From Falsiroseomonas ponticola (GTDB lineage: Bacteria > Pseudomonadota > Alphaproteobacteria > Acetobacterales > Acetobacteraceae), in NCBI RefSeq assembly GCF_016805305.1, contig NZ_JAERQN010000001.1, forward strand, positions 62,001-126,000: a DNA stretch of 64,000 nt, given 5' to 3'. The notes beneath the pieces were generated by a model. The model was not told the origin of the DNA. It ran no database searches and saw only the letters and a list, made by a program, of their open reading frames with translations. A program made the translations under genes and the position numbers. Below are positions 34,487 through 47,388 of the stretch, in pieces; position 1 is the first letter of the stretch; every line of letters starts with the position of its first letter.

Positions 34487-36640
34487 ATGAAGCAGGCGCT
34501 GGCCGGCATCGACTTCGCGCCCGTCATCCCGCTGTGGCTGCTGGCCACGCTCGCGGCGCTGGCGCTGCTGGCGCTGCTGCCCGGGCTGCTGCGGGTGGTG
34601 CGGAACAGCGCGGGCGCGGCCACCTGGGCCCCCGCCCCCGGCATCTGGCTGCGGGCGCTGGCCTTCGCGGCCCTGGTGCTGGCACTGGCCAATCCGCGCC
34701 TGGTGGAGGAGACGCGGGAGACGCGGCCCGACATCGCGCTGCTGGTGGTGGACCGCAGCGACAGCGCCGTGCTCGGCCCGCGGGAGGCGCAGATCACCGC
34801 GGCGCGGGAGCAGATCGAGGCCCGCGCCCGCCGCCTGCCCGAACTCGAACTCCGTACCGTGGAGGTGCCGGAGGGCGGCAACCAGGGCACGCGGCTGTTC
34901 AGCGCCATGGAACGCGCCCTGGCCGACATCCCCCGCGCGCGCCTGGCCGGCGTGGTGGCGCTGACGGATGGCCAGGTGCATGACGTGCCCGCCGCCCCGG
35001 CGCTGGACGCGCCCTTCCACCTGTTGCTGCCCGGGCGGCCGGGCGAGGTGGACCGGCGCATCCGCGTGGTGGAGGCGCCGGGCTTCGGCATCGTCGGCAG
35101 GCCGGTCGAACTCCGCGTGGTGGTGGAGGACCAGGGCGCGCCCCCCGGCGGCGCCGCGCGCCTGACCATCCGGCGGGACGGCCAGCCGCCCCGTGTCGAA
35201 TCCGTCCCCGTGGGGCGGGAGCACCGCATCGCCGTGCCGATCGAGCGCGGCGGCCCGACCGTGGTGGAGATCACGGCCGAGACGCGGCCCGGGGAGGTCA
35301 GCGACCTCAACAACCGCGCCGTCGTCTCCATCAACGGGGTGCGGGACCGGCTGCGGGTGCTGCTCGTCTCCGGGGAGCCGCATGCGGGGCAGCGCACCTG
35401 GCGGCGGCTGCTGAAGGCCGACCCCAATGTCGATCTCGTCCACTTCACGATTCTCCGGCCGCCGGAGAAGGACGACCTGACGCCGCTGCATGAGCTGGCG
35501 CTGATCGCCTTCCCGGTGCGGGAGCTGTTCCAGGTCAAGCTCCGCGAATTCGACCTGATCGTCTTCGACCGCTTCGCCAATCGCGGCCTGCTGCCGCCGG
35601 TCTATCTGCGGAACATCGCGGATTACGTCCGCGGCGGCGGCGCGCTGCTGATGTCGGTGGGGCCGGAATTCGCGGGGCCGACCAGCCTCGCCTCCACCCC
35701 GCTCGGCCAGATCCTGCCCGCCCGCCCGCCGACCGGCGCCGGCGCCGCCCAGGCCGCGCTGCTCGAACAGCCCTTCCGGCCGATGGTGACGGAGACGGGG
35801 GCGCGGCATCCGGTGACGGAGGGGCTGCCCGGCGCCAATGTCCTCGGCCCCGCCTTGGCGGATGCCACCTGGGGCCGCTGGTACCGCGCCATGCGGGCCG
35901 ATGCGCGGGCCGGCAGCACCGTGATGGAAGGGCCGAACGGCACGCCGCTGATGGTGCTGGACCGGGTCGGCGAGGGGCGCGTCGCGCTGATGCTGTCGGA
36001 CCACATCTGGCTCTGGTCCCGCGGCCATGATGGCGGCGGGCCGCAGCAGGAACTGCTCCGCCGCATCGCCCATTGGACGATGAAGGAGCCGGAGCTGGAG
36101 GAGGAGGACCTGACGGCGCGGATCGACCAGGGCCACCTGACCGTGGTCCGCCGCAGCCTGGAAGCCGGCCCGCCGCCCGAGATCACCATCACCGCCCCCG
36201 ACGGCACCATCACCCGCCAGCAGGCCGAGCCGCGCGGCGGCGGCCGGGCGGTGGTGGAGATGCCGGCCATCCGCGCCGGCGTCTGGCAGGCCGCCGATGG
36301 CCGCCGCACCGCCTTCGCCGCCGCCGAGGCGCCCAACCCGATGGAGGTCGCGGACCTCCGCGCCGAGGAATCCCGGCTGCGCCCGCTGGCGGAGGCGACG
36401 GGCGGCGCGGTGCGCTGGCTCGGCACCGAGGCCCAGCCGCTGGTGCCGGAACTCCGCCGCGTGGCGCTGGGGCGGGACCAGCATGGCGGCGCCAGCCCCG
36501 GCCCCGGCTGGATCGGGCTGCGCCGCAACGCCGACCACACCGTGACCGGCATCACCGCCCTGCCGCTGCTGCCGCCCTGGCTCGCCCTGCCGCTGGTGCT
36601 CGGCCTGGCGCTGCTGGCCTGGCGGCGGGAGGGGCGGTGA
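34487..36640 (+). CDS. Large membrane protein of the MoxR/Bat-like operon
   Basis: A 717-residue protein with two N-terminal membrane helices (VIPLWLLATLAALALLALLPGLL and GIWLRALAFAALVLALA), a VWA-like segment with IALLVVDRSDSA, an Ig-like region, a glutamine-amidotransferase-like Rossmann part (LRVLLVSGEPHAGQRTWRRLL to DYVRGGGALLMSVGPEF) without an obvious catalytic Cys, and a final C-terminal helix (LLPPWLALPLVLGLALLAW). Uncharacterised proteins of this shape regularly follow the DUF4159 gene in this operon. It probably forms an envelope complex with its neighbours. Confidence 0.8.
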   Translation: MKQALAGIDFAPVIPLWLLATLAALALLALLPGLLRVVRNSAGAATWAPAPGIWLRALAFAALVLALANPRLVEETRETRPDIALLVVDRSDSAVLGPREAQITAAREQIEARARRLPELELRTVEVPEGGNQGTRLFSAMERALADIPRARLAGVVALTDGQVHDVPAAPALDAPFHLLLPGRPGEVDRRIRVVEAPGFGIVGRPVELRVVVEDQGAPPGGAARLTIRRDGQPPRVESVPVGREHRIAVPIERGGPTVVEITAETRPGEVSDLNNRAVVSINGVRDRLRVLLVSGEPHAGQRTWRRLLKADPNVDLVHFTILRPPEKDDLTPLHELALIAFPVRELFQVKLREFDLIVFDRFANRGLLPPVYLRNIADYVRGGGALLMSVGPEFAGPTSLASTPLGQILPARPPTGAGAAQAALLEQPFRPMVTETGARHPVTEGLPGANVLGPALADATWGRWYRAMRADARAGSTVMEGPNGTPLMVLDRVGEGRVALMLSDHIWLWSRGHDGGGPQQELLRRIAHWTMKEPELEEEDLTARIDQGHLTVVRRSLEAGPPPEITITAPDGTITRQQAEPRGGGRAVVEMPAIRAGVWQAADGRRTAFAAAEAPNPMEVADLRAEESRLRPLAEATGGAVRWLGTEAQPLVPELRRVALGRDQHGGASPGPGWIGLRRNADHTVTGITALPLLPPWLALPLVLGLALLAWRREGR

Positions 36641-36671
36641 CGTTCCGGGCGCGGCGCCCTACATCGGTCGC

Positions 36672-37028
36672 ATGATCCGTATCGGTGCCCTTGGCGGTCT
36701 CCTCCTGCTCGGTGCCTGTGCCCAGGGGCCGACTCTGCAGCAGCGCCTCTCGGTCTTCATGGGCCAGGGGGAGGCCGACCTGGTGGCGGCGCTCGGCGTG
36801 CCGGCCCGGACCCATGAGGCGGAGGGGCGGCGCTTCCTGCAATTCGAGCAGCGCCGCACCGTGGCCGTCGCCGCCCCCGCGCCCATCCCCTATTACGGCC
36901 GCTTCGGGCCCCGCTACGGCTACTGGCCGCAGCCGCCCGCCTATGCCGTGGTCGGCTGCGACATCACCTTCGAACTGGCCGAGGGCCGGGTGCAGGGTTT
37001 TTCCACCCGGGGCGAGGGCTGCCGGTGA
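36672..37028 (+). CDS. Small lipoprotein
   Basis: A 118-residue lipoprotein (MIRIGALGGLLLLGAC, Cys16) whose mature part, LQQRLSVFMGQGEADLVAALGVPARTHEAEGRRFLQFEQRR, resembles small outer-membrane SmpA/BamE-like lipoproteins, with a Tyr/Pro-rich middle and a terminal VGCDITFELAEGRVQGFSTRGEGC. Function unknown. It lies 31 bp behind the large membrane protein and is probably in the same operon. Confidence 0.7.
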   Translation: MIRIGALGGLLLLGACAQGPTLQQRLSVFMGQGEADLVAALGVPARTHEAEGRRFLQFEQRRTVAVAAPAPIPYYGRFGPRYGYWPQPPAYAVVGCDITFELAEGRVQGFSTRGEGCR

Positions 37029-37073
37029 GGCCGGGCCTTTCTCGCCGCCCGGTAAATGCGTAGGTTGCCGCCC

Positions 37074-37733
37074 ATGCGACGCACCCCCCGCCTGCCCGCC
37101 CTGCTGATCCCCGCCGCCCTGCTCGGCCTGCCGGCGGTGCTGGCCGGCCTGCCGGCCGGGGCGCAGGAGATGCCGCGCCCGCCGCAGCAGGCGCCGCAGA
37201 CCCAGGCCCCCGCCCCCGCTTTGCCGGGCCTGGCGGCGCGCCGCCCGGTGGCGCCGATCCCGGGCGATCCCTCCGCCAACCTCTCCCCCAACGCCGCGCT
37301 GTTCGACGCGGTGGCGCGCGGCGACATCGCCGCGGCGCGGGATGCGGTGGCGCGCGGGGCGGATGTGGAGGCGCGGAACGCGCTGGGGCTGACGGCGCTG
37401 GACGCCGCCGTGGACCAGGGCCGGAACGACATCGCCTTCTACCTGCTTTCGGCGCGGGACGTGGCGCGCAGCGGCACGCAGGGCCCGCCGCCCTCTGCCG
37501 CCCGCGCCCCCGCCACCCCGCCGGCCGCGGCGCCGCGCCCCGCGCGCCCGGCCGCGCCGCTCAACACGCCGCCCGCCGCCGCCGTGGCGCAGCCGCGCTC
37601 CGCCGCGCTCTGGGCCGGCAATGGCGGCGCGCCGCAGCCGGAGATCGGCTTCCTGGGCTTCGATGCCGGCCGCCCCGCCGGCGCCGTGCCGCCGCCCGAG
37701 GCCACGCCGGCCCGCCGCCCGCCGCGGGGCTGA
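37074..37733 (+). CDS. Secreted ankyrin-repeat protein
   Basis: About 219 residues: a signal peptide (RLPALLIPAALLGLPAVLAGLPAGAQ), one or two ankyrin repeats (NAALFDAVARGDIAAARDAVARGADVEARNALGLTALDAAVDQGRNDIAFYLL), then a Pro/Ala-rich tail. It would act as a periplasmic protein-binding module. ATG 37074 places the basic residues next to the hydrophobic core; an in-frame ATG at 37056 is an alternative. Confidence 0.7.
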   Translation: MRRTPRLPALLIPAALLGLPAVLAGLPAGAQEMPRPPQQAPQTQAPAPALPGLAARRPVAPIPGDPSANLSPNAALFDAVARGDIAAARDAVARGADVEARNALGLTALDAAVDQGRNDIAFYLLSARDVARSGTQGPPPSAARAPATPPAAAPRPARPAAPLNTPPAAAVAQPRSAALWAGNGGAPQPEIGFLGFDAGRPAGAVPPPEATPARRPPRG

Positions 37734-37743
37734 CGCGCCGCTA

Positions 37744-37760
37744 GGCCCGCCCGCCGGGCC
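37744..37760 (+). terminator. Hairpin ending the Bat-like operon
   Basis: GGCCCG and CGGGCC form a perfect 6-bp stem with a CCCGC loop 10 bp behind the ankyrin gene stop, followed by TTCCC. The T-run is poor, so this is a tentative call. Confidence 0.35.
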
Positions 37761-37854
37761 TTCCCATACCGCCGAGCCCATGTCCTGACCCGCGGCCGGA
37801 TGGCCGCGCCGGCGCCTGGGGGCGGAAACGCCTCGGCATTTCCGCGTCTCGGGA

Positions 37855-39978
37855 TCAGTCGTTCCCGGCGGAGCGGACGCCGCGGCGCTCCTCCATCGCC
37901 GCCCCGGCCGAAGCCGGGCGCCCGGCGGCATCGCCGCCGCGGCCCCGCAGCGCATCGATCAGCCCCAGCAGGCGGCGCGTCTCGAAGGGCTTGCGCAGCA
38001 CGGCATCGAAGCCCGCGGCACGGCAGGCGGGCTCCACCTCCTCCGGCTGCTCCGCCGTCAGGGCGATCAGCGGCACGCGCCCCTGCTCCCCGGGCAGGGT
38101 GCGCAGCGCGGCGGCGACGCCGAAGCCATCGAGGCCCGGCATGTGCAGGTCCAGCACCGCCAGGTCGAAGGCGGCGCCATGCAGGGCGGCCAGCGCGGCG
38201 GGCCCGTCCTCCGCCGCCGTCACGGCATGGCCCGCGCGTTCCAGCACCGCGGTCAGCAGCAGGCGGCTCGCGGCCACGTCCTCCGCCACCAGGATGCGCA
38301 GCCGGGCCTCATGCGCCGGGGCCAGCGGCGCGGCGCCGGGGCGGAAGGGCACCCAGAAGACGAAGCGGCTGCCCTGCCCCGGCCGGCTCTCCGCGCCGAT
38401 CGCGCCGCCCATCGCCTCCACCAGCCGCCGGCAGATGGCGAGGCCGAGGCCGCTGCCGCCGAAGCGCCGCGCGGTATCGGCGCTTTCCTGGCGGAAGCGG
38501 TCGAAGATCCGGGGCAGGGCCTCCGGCGCGATACCGATGCCGGTATCGACCACGGCCACCTCCACCCGTTCCGGCCGGGCGGTCAGCCGGGCGGAGACGA
38601 CGATCTCCCCCCGCTCCGTGAACTTGATGGCGTTGCTGATGAGGTTGGTGGCCACCTGGCGCAGCCGCATCGGGTCGCCGCGCATCCAGCGCGGCAGGCC
38701 GGGATCCAGCTGCACCCGCAGGCCGAGCCCCTTCTGCTGCGCGACGCTGCGCATCAGCCCGGCGCAATCCTCCAGCAGCTGCGCGATCTCGATATCCGCG
38801 TCCTCCAGCTCCACCGCGCCTTCGTCGAGCCGGGCGAAATCCAGCACGTCGCCGATCAGCGCCAGCAGCGCCTGGCCGGCGCGGCGCTGCTGTTCCACCC
38901 AGGCCTTGGCGGTGGCGGAGAGGTCGGATTTGGCCAGGAGGTCGGTGTAGCCCAGCAGCCCCGTCAGCGGCGCGCGCAGCTCATGGCTCACCGTCGCCAG
39001 CATGTCGGTGCGCCGGCGCTCCTGCTCCGCCGCGCGGGCCAGGGCTTCCGCCTGGCTGCGATGGCGCATCGCCTCCTGCCCCCGGTGGCGGGAGGCGATG
39101 CGCGCGGCGACGCCGATGCCGGCCAGCACGGCGGCGGCGCCCACGGCCAGCACCAGCCAGCCCAGCGCCCGGGTGGCGAAATCATCCGGCGTGGCGGCGG
39201 CGACCAGCGTCCAGCGTGAATCGCCGACCGGCATGGCATAGGCGGTGAGGGCGCCGAGCGAGAGCGCCTCCCGCGGCTGGGCCAGGGAAGGGCGCAGCGC
39301 CTCCGGCGACGCGGCGCCGCCGGCGGCCCGGGCGATCAGCCTGCCCTCGGCATCCAGCAGCACCGCGGACCAGCCGCGCGGCAGGTCCGCCCGGTCCAGC
39401 ACCCTGGCGAAGGCCGATGCCTCCAGCGCCACCATCAGGGAAAAGCGGACCAGCCCCTCGATCCGGACGGGGACGCGCAGCGCCACGAAGCCGTCCAGCA
39501 GGCCGCTGGGCTGCGCGCGCCCGGTGCGCAGCACGCTGGCGACGGAGGCCGGGTCGCGCAGCGGCGGCAGCTCGGCCTCCGCGGGGTAGCGCAGGTTCAG
39601 CAGCTGCCTTTCGCCATCCGTCAGCACGATGCTGAACCAGGCGGGGTCCCGCGCCATGACGCGCTGCGCTTCCGCCCGGAAGCCGGCCAGGTCCCCGGCG
39701 GCCAGGCGCGGCGACCCGGCCAGCGCCTCCATCACCCGGATGGCGCCGCGCAGCTCGGATTCCACGGCGGTGGACAGCGCGGTGGCGGCGCGCTGCAGGT
39801 CGGCGCGGCGGTCGGCCTCCCGCTCCGCCTGCAGGGCCAGGACCAGCATCAGGCCGAAGGCGGCGAGGGGCGCGAGGGCGAGGAAGGGCGCGAGGAAGGT
39901 CAGCCGCGAGATCAGCCGGCGGGACAGCCAGGACCCGCCGCCGTCAGGGACACGGGATGGCGTGGCGGTTTCTGGCAC
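37855..39978 (-). CDS. Hybrid sensor histidine kinase with receiver domain
   Basis: A 707-residue kinase: membrane helix about 27-49, an extracytoplasmic sensor of the Cache type (50-270), a second helix (273-292), HisKA with SHELRAP (phosphorylated His332), a catalytic domain with N box TNLISNAIKF (445-454), G1 DTGIGIAPEA and G2 FGGSGLGLAI, then a receiver domain with RILVAEDVAASR and the acceptor Asp610 in VLDLHMPGLDG. The signal is unknown. No output regulator is adjacent, so phosphotransfer to a distant Hpt or a distant regulator must be assumed. Confidence 0.92.
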   Translation of the reverse strand: MPETATPSRVPDGGGSWLSRRLISRLTFLAPFLALAPLAAFGLMLVLALQAEREADRRADLQRAATALSTAVESELRGAIRVMEALAGSPRLAAGDLAGFRAEAQRVMARDPAWFSIVLTDGERQLLNLRYPAEAELPPLRDPASVASVLRTGRAQPSGLLDGFVALRVPVRIEGLVRFSLMVALEASAFARVLDRADLPRGWSAVLLDAEGRLIARAAGGAASPEALRPSLAQPREALSLGALTAYAMPVGDSRWTLVAAATPDDFATRALGWLVLAVGAAAVLAGIGVAARIASRHRGQEAMRHRSQAEALARAAEQERRRTDMLATVSHELRAPLTGLLGYTDLLAKSDLSATAKAWVEQQRRAGQALLALIGDVLDFARLDEGAVELEDADIEIAQLLEDCAGLMRSVAQQKGLGLRVQLDPGLPRWMRGDPMRLRQVATNLISNAIKFTERGEIVVSARLTARPERVEVAVVDTGIGIAPEALPRIFDRFRQESADTARRFGGSGLGLAICRRLVEAMGGAIGAESRPGQGSRFVFWVPFRPGAAPLAPAHEARLRILVAEDVAASRLLLTAVLERAGHAVTAAEDGPAALAALHGAAFDLAVLDLHMPGLDGFGVAAALRTLPGEQGRVPLIALTAEQPEEVEPACRAAGFDAVLRKPFETRRLLGLIDALRGRGGDAAGRPASAGAAMEERRGVRSAGND

Positions 39979-40202
39979 GCTGGCGCTTCACCTTTTGCTG
40001 GGGTCGCGACGGCAGTGCCCCAGGCACCAGACCCTTGCCAGGATTACAGCATCGGATGGGGTGCCGTCATCCGCGTCCGCTACCGGGACGCGAAATTCAT
40101 CCCCAAAGCGCAACCAGCGTCAGGCCGGCGCCCCTGTCAGACAAGGATATTTATTGGCGACTGACGACACGGCGCGGCCATCACATGCGCGCGACCGGCC
40201 GC

Positions 40203-40222
40203 CCGCCACCGGCCGGTGGCGG
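40203..40222 (-). terminator. 20-bp perfect palindrome behind the mcc-tctC operon
   Basis: CCGCCACCGG followed by its exact complement CCGGTGGCGG lies about 50 bp after the last stop (40270) of the minus-strand operon. There is no T-run, so termination may need Rho, or the palindrome may be a protein site. Confidence 0.3.
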
Positions 40223-40269
40223 CGACTCGCGGGGGGCATGCGGGCGCGGTGGCCGGCGGCGGGCCGGCC

Positions 40270-41262
40270 TCACTCCAGCCGTACATCGGCGGCGCGGATC
40301 ACGTCGCGCCATTTGGGCGGCTCCGCCGCCAGGAAGCGGCCGAACTCGGCCGGGCTGTTGCCGACCGTCTCGAAGCCCAGCGTCGCGATGCGGCCGGCGA
40401 CCTCGGGCCGCTTCAGGGCGGTGGCGAAGACCTCATGCAGCTTGGCGATGATGGGCGCCGGGGTGCCGGCCGGCGCCAGCAGGCCGTACCAGGCCTCCAC
40501 GCTGATGGCGGGGCCGCCGGATTCCGCCATGGTCGGCACCTCCGGGAAGGCGCCAAAGCGGCGCGGCGTGGTCACGGCCAGCGCCTTCAGCGTGCCGGCC
40601 CGGACATGCTGGATGGATTGCGGGCTGTCGAAGAACACCGCCGTGTCCCCGCGCATGACGGATTGCGTGGCGTCCGGCGTCTGGCGGTAGGTGACGTTGG
40701 TCATCTGCACGCCGGCTTCGCGCAGGAACATCTCGGTCGCGAGGTGCGGGACGGTGCCGTTGCCGGCGGTTGCGTAGTTCAGCGCGCCGGGGCGGCGCCG
40801 CGCCTCCGCCACCAGGTCGCCGATGCTGGCGAAGGGCAGGCGGGGGTTGGTGACGACCAGCAGCGGGCCGGTGGTGAGCATGGAGATCGGCGCGAAGGCC
40901 GTGGCGGGGTCGTAGCCCAGGTCCCGGTAGAGGAACTGGTTGATGACCAGGGGGGAGGAGGCGTTGAGCGCCAGCGTGTAGCCATCCGGCGCCGCTTGGG
41001 CGACGACGCGGGAGCCGAGATTGCCGCCGGCGCCGGCCCGGTTCTCGATCACCAGGGGCTGGCCGAGCGCGGCGCCGACGGGTTCCGCCAGCAGCCGCGC
41101 CACCACATCGGTGGGGCCGCCGGCGCCGAAGGGCACCACGACGCGGATGGGCCGGTCCGGCCATGGCGCCTGGGCGCGGGCGATGCCCGAGGGAACAAGA
41201 CCCGGCAGGGCGAGCAGGCCGAGGGCGGGCAGGTGGCGGCGGCGGAGCATGGGCAGGCTCAT
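40270..41262 (-). CDS. Bug/TctC receptor, second in the mcc operon
   Basis: A 330-residue periplasmic binding protein: signal peptide ending GIARAQ, then WPDRPIRVVVPFGAGGPTDVVARLLAE, LVIENRAGAGGNLGSRVVAQAAPDGYTLALN, NYATAGNGTVPHLATEMF and FPEVPTMAESGGPAISVEAWYGLLAPAGTP. Typical of the Bug family. Its start overlaps the stop of the preceding tctC gene (ATGA). Together with the preceding paralogue it probably binds a carboxylate linked to branched-chain catabolism; the ligand cannot be told from sequence. Confidence 0.9.
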   Translation of the reverse strand: MSLPMLRRRHLPALGLLALPGLVPSGIARAQAPWPDRPIRVVVPFGAGGPTDVVARLLAEPVGAALGQPLVIENRAGAGGNLGSRVVAQAAPDGYTLALNASSPLVINQFLYRDLGYDPATAFAPISMLTTGPLLVVTNPRLPFASIGDLVAEARRRPGALNYATAGNGTVPHLATEMFLREAGVQMTNVTYRQTPDATQSVMRGDTAVFFDSPQSIQHVRAGTLKALAVTTPRRFGAFPEVPTMAESGGPAISVEAWYGLLAPAGTPAPIIAKLHEVFATALKRPEVAGRIATLGFETVGNSPAEFGRFLAAEPPKWRDVIRAADVRLE

Positions 41263-42227
41263 TCCGGCTGGATGCGGGCGGCGGCGACCAGGGCCTGGTT
41301 GCGCGGGATCTCGGCGGCGATGTAGCGGGCGAAGGCCTCGGCGGGCTCGGCCACCGGCGTCAGGCCGAGATCGGCCATGCGGGCATTCACCGCCGGCTCC
41401 ATCGCCGCTTGGTTCACCTGGGCGTTGACCCGGGCGACGATGTCGGCCGCCAGGCCCTTCGGGCCCCAGAGGCCCGTCCAGCCATCCAGCACCATGTCGG
41501 GGAAGCCGGCCTCCACCATGGTGGGCACGTCCGGCAGCACGCGCTGCCGCGCGGCCGACAGCACGCCATAGGCGCGCAGCCGCCCGTCCCGGATCAGCGG
41601 CATGGAGGGGCCGAGGGGGGCGATGAAGAGGCTGACGGCGCCGGAGACGAGGTCGTTCATCGCGGGGCCCGTGCCGCGATAGCTGACGAAGGTCGTGGTG
41701 ACGTTGAGCTTCTGCCAGATCGCCGCCGTCGCCAGCTGGCCGACGGAGCCGAGCGAGGAGCCGGCGAAGGAGAAGTCATCCGGCCTGGTGCGGATGGCCG
41801 TGAGCAGCTGGTCCAGGCTGCGCGGCGCGAGCGCCGTGCCGCCCACGATGACGTAGGGAATGGAGACGGTGCGCGCGATCGGCGTGAAATCGGCCTGCAG
41901 GTCGAAGGGGACGTTGCGCTGCACGAAGGGCAGCACGGTCAGCACCTCGTTCGAATAGAGCAGCGTGGTGCCATCCGGCGCGCTGCGGGCCACGGCCTCC
42001 GCCCCCACCGCGCCATTGGCGCCGGAGCGGTTCTCGATCACCCAGTTCTGGCCGAGCAGCTCGGCCGCGCGCGGCGCGATGAGGCGCGCGGTCAGGTCCG
42101 TGGTGCCGCCGGGGGGATAGGGGACGATGATCCGCGTGCTGCGCGCGGATTGCGCGGCCGCGGCGCGGGAGAGGGCGGGCGCGGCAAGCGCGGCCAGCGC
42201 CAGGCGGCGCGTGATGCGGATGGTCAT
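41259..42227 (-). CDS. Bug/TctC receptor, first in the mcc operon
   Basis: A 322-residue receptor with signal peptide (LALAALAAPALSRAAAAQS) and Bug motifs TRIIVPYPPGGTTDLTARLIA, WVIENRSGANGAVGAEAVARSAPDGTTLLYSN, FAGSSLGSVGQLATAAIW and LPDVPTMVEAGFPDMVLDGWTGLWGPKG. It lies 79 bp behind mccA. It is clearly divergent from the overlapping second receptor gene, so this is not a recent duplication. Confidence 0.9.
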   Translation of the reverse strand: MTIRITRRLALAALAAPALSRAAAAQSARSTRIIVPYPPGGTTDLTARLIAPRAAELLGQNWVIENRSGANGAVGAEAVARSAPDGTTLLYSNEVLTVLPFVQRNVPFDLQADFTPIARTVSIPYVIVGGTALAPRSLDQLLTAIRTRPDDFSFAGSSLGSVGQLATAAIWQKLNVTTTFVSYRGTGPAMNDLVSGAVSLFIAPLGPSMPLIRDGRLRAYGVLSAARQRVLPDVPTMVEAGFPDMVLDGWTGLWGPKGLAADIVARVNAQVNQAAMEPAVNARMADLGLTPVAEPAEAFARYIAAEIPRNQALVAAARIQPE

Positions 42228-42306
42228 GGTCGTTCCCCTTCCCGCCGCATTCAGGCCCCGGCGGAATTGCTTCAGTGCCTAAGCATCACGGCAGGGAAGG
42301 GTGCGG

Positions 42307-45908
<3,602 letters not shown>

Positions 45909-46041
45909 GGCGTGGCCGCCCGGAATCCCACGCAGCATCCCCGAACCCTTGGCACGCCCTGCCCCCCTTGTTGCTTCGGGGGCTAGTGCCGCACGGCAGG
46001 CCGCGGGCCGTCAATCCTGCCGGGGAGCCCACAAAAGGAAA

Positions 46042-46061
46042 GGGGCGCCTTGCGGCGCCCC
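46042..46061 (-). terminator. Intrinsic terminator of the OmpA-family gene
   Basis: GGGGCGCC-TTGC-GGCGCCCC is a perfect 8-bp stem 35 bp behind the stop. On the minus strand it is followed by TTTCCTTTTGT, a good Rho-independent terminator. Confidence 0.8.
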
Positions 46062-46096
46062 CGACCCGTAGCCGTGTCCGGAAGGTCCGGCGCTGA

Positions 46097-47188
46097 TCAG
46101 CGCAGGACGATCTCGACGCGGCGGTTCTGCGGCTCGCGCACGCCGTCCGCCGTCGGGACGAGCGGGCGGCTCTCGCCGAAGGCCTGGATGGACATCGCCG
46201 AGCGGGCGACGCCACGGCGCTCCAGCTCCGCGGCCACGGCCTGGGCGCGGCGCTCGGACAGGCGCTGGTTGTACTGCGGCGTGCCGGAGCGGTCGGCGTG
46301 GCCGGAGACCTCGATGCGCGTCGTGCCGGTGCGGCTGTTGGTCGCGGCCTCGCCGATGATCTGGCGGGCGCGGTCCGTCAGGTCGGCGCGGTCGAAGTCG
46401 AAGAACACCAGGTAGGTGCGCGGGGCGGCCGGGGCCACGACCGGGGTCGGGGGAACGACCGGGGCCGGCGGCGGCGTCACGCCGAAGGCGTAGCGCAGGC
46501 CGATCAGCAGGCTGTGGTTGTAGTTGTCCACATCCGTGTTGCCGCGGGTCGTGCCCGAGGCGCTGGCGGGCACGTCGATGTTCGGCTGCAGCGTGCCCAT
46601 GAAGCGGTATTCGGCGGTTATCGCCAGGCCCGGGGCCGCGGCGATCGGGAAGGCGGCGCCGACGATCGCCTGGTAGGCGAACTGGCCGTCGTCACCGTCG
46701 ATCGTCACGGAGGCGCCGTTGGAGGCGCGGGCGCGGACGCTGTCATAGGAGTGCCACTGGTAGCCGGCGCCGACGCCGACATACGGCGTCAGGAAGGAAC
46801 CGGCGCCCAGGTCGAAGTCGTAGAAGGCGTTCGCCATGATGCCGTAGGAACGGGCCTTGCCGTCGGCGCGCAGCGGGCGGGTGTTGAAGCCCGTGATGCT
46901 GTCCACCTCGTTCTCGCGGTAGCTGCCCTCGATTTCCGCGCGGACGCCGTTGCCGAAGCCGTAGCCGAGGCTGATGACGCCGACCCAGCCGTAGTTGAAC
47001 TCGACCGTCGCGCTGCGGTCGGCGCGCGTCAGGCCGGCGGCCAGCGGGCCGGTGATCGAGACGTCCGACTCCTGCAGCAGGTTCACGCCGGCGCCGGCGC
47101 CGACGTAGAGGCCGCTGATCGGCTGGGCCTGAGCCGCCAGCGGCAGCGCCAGGAAGGTCGCCGCCAGAAGGGCGTTGCGGATACGCAT
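46097..47188 (-). CDS. OmpA-family outer membrane protein
   Basis: A 363-residue porin-like protein: signal peptide (LLAATFLALPLAAQAQ), an eight-stranded OmpA/OmpW-type barrel with alternating aromatic strands (GLYVGAGAGVNLLQE, YGWVGVISLGYGF, AFYDFDLGAGSFLTPYVGVGAGYQWHS, HSLLIGLRYAFG), a Pro/Val hinge (PPPAPVVPPTPVV) and a peptidoglycan-binding OmpA domain (YLVFFDFDRADLT, IEVSGHADRSGTPQYNQRLSERRAQAV). Three consecutive ATGs (47194, 47191, 47188) occur behind AAAGGAG; the third has the best spacing (8 nt). A stable hairpin in the leader and a strong terminator suggest an abundant, stable message. Confidence 0.9.
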   Translation of the reverse strand: MRIRNALLAATFLALPLAAQAQPISGLYVGAGAGVNLLQESDVSITGPLAAGLTRADRSATVEFNYGWVGVISLGYGFGNGVRAEIEGSYRENEVDSITGFNTRPLRADGKARSYGIMANAFYDFDLGAGSFLTPYVGVGAGYQWHSYDSVRARASNGASVTIDGDDGQFAYQAIVGAAFPIAAAPGLAITAEYRFMGTLQPNIDVPASASGTTRGNTDVDNYNHSLLIGLRYAFGVTPPPAPVVPPTPVVAPAAPRTYLVFFDFDRADLTDRARQIIGEAATNSRTGTTRIEVSGHADRSGTPQYNQRLSERRAQAVAAELERRGVARSAMSIQAFGESRPLVPTADGVREPQNRRVEIVLR

Positions 47189-47205
47189 CATCATCGCTCC
47201 TTTGT

Positions 47206-47222
47206 CCCCGGCTTCGCCGGGG
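47206..47222 (-). promoter_or_regulatory. Leader hairpin directly before the ompA-like Shine-Dalgarno
   Basis: CCCCGGC-GAA-GCCGGGG (minus strand) is a perfect 7-bp stem ending a few bases before AAAGGAG. Such 5' stems stabilise ompA messages in enterobacteria; here that role is an inference. Confidence 0.4.
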
Positions 47223-47388
47223 GGGTCGGTCATTGCCGCTTGCGCGGCTGCCGGATCGATCGCCTCTCTAGACCGCCGGCGCGCACAAGGCGAGAGGGAC
47301 CTGCCAGGATGCTCGCGGGTGGCGTGTGCGTGTGGCACCCGGGACACACTCACAGAACCGCGATGCCACAGGCCCGGACCAGCCCCCG

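Noticed and set aside
42228..42306. Attenuator between mccA and the first receptor gene (CCTTCCC and GGGAAGG arms)
   Set aside because: The arms are far apart with a bulge and no alternative structure; probably chance in GC-rich DNA.
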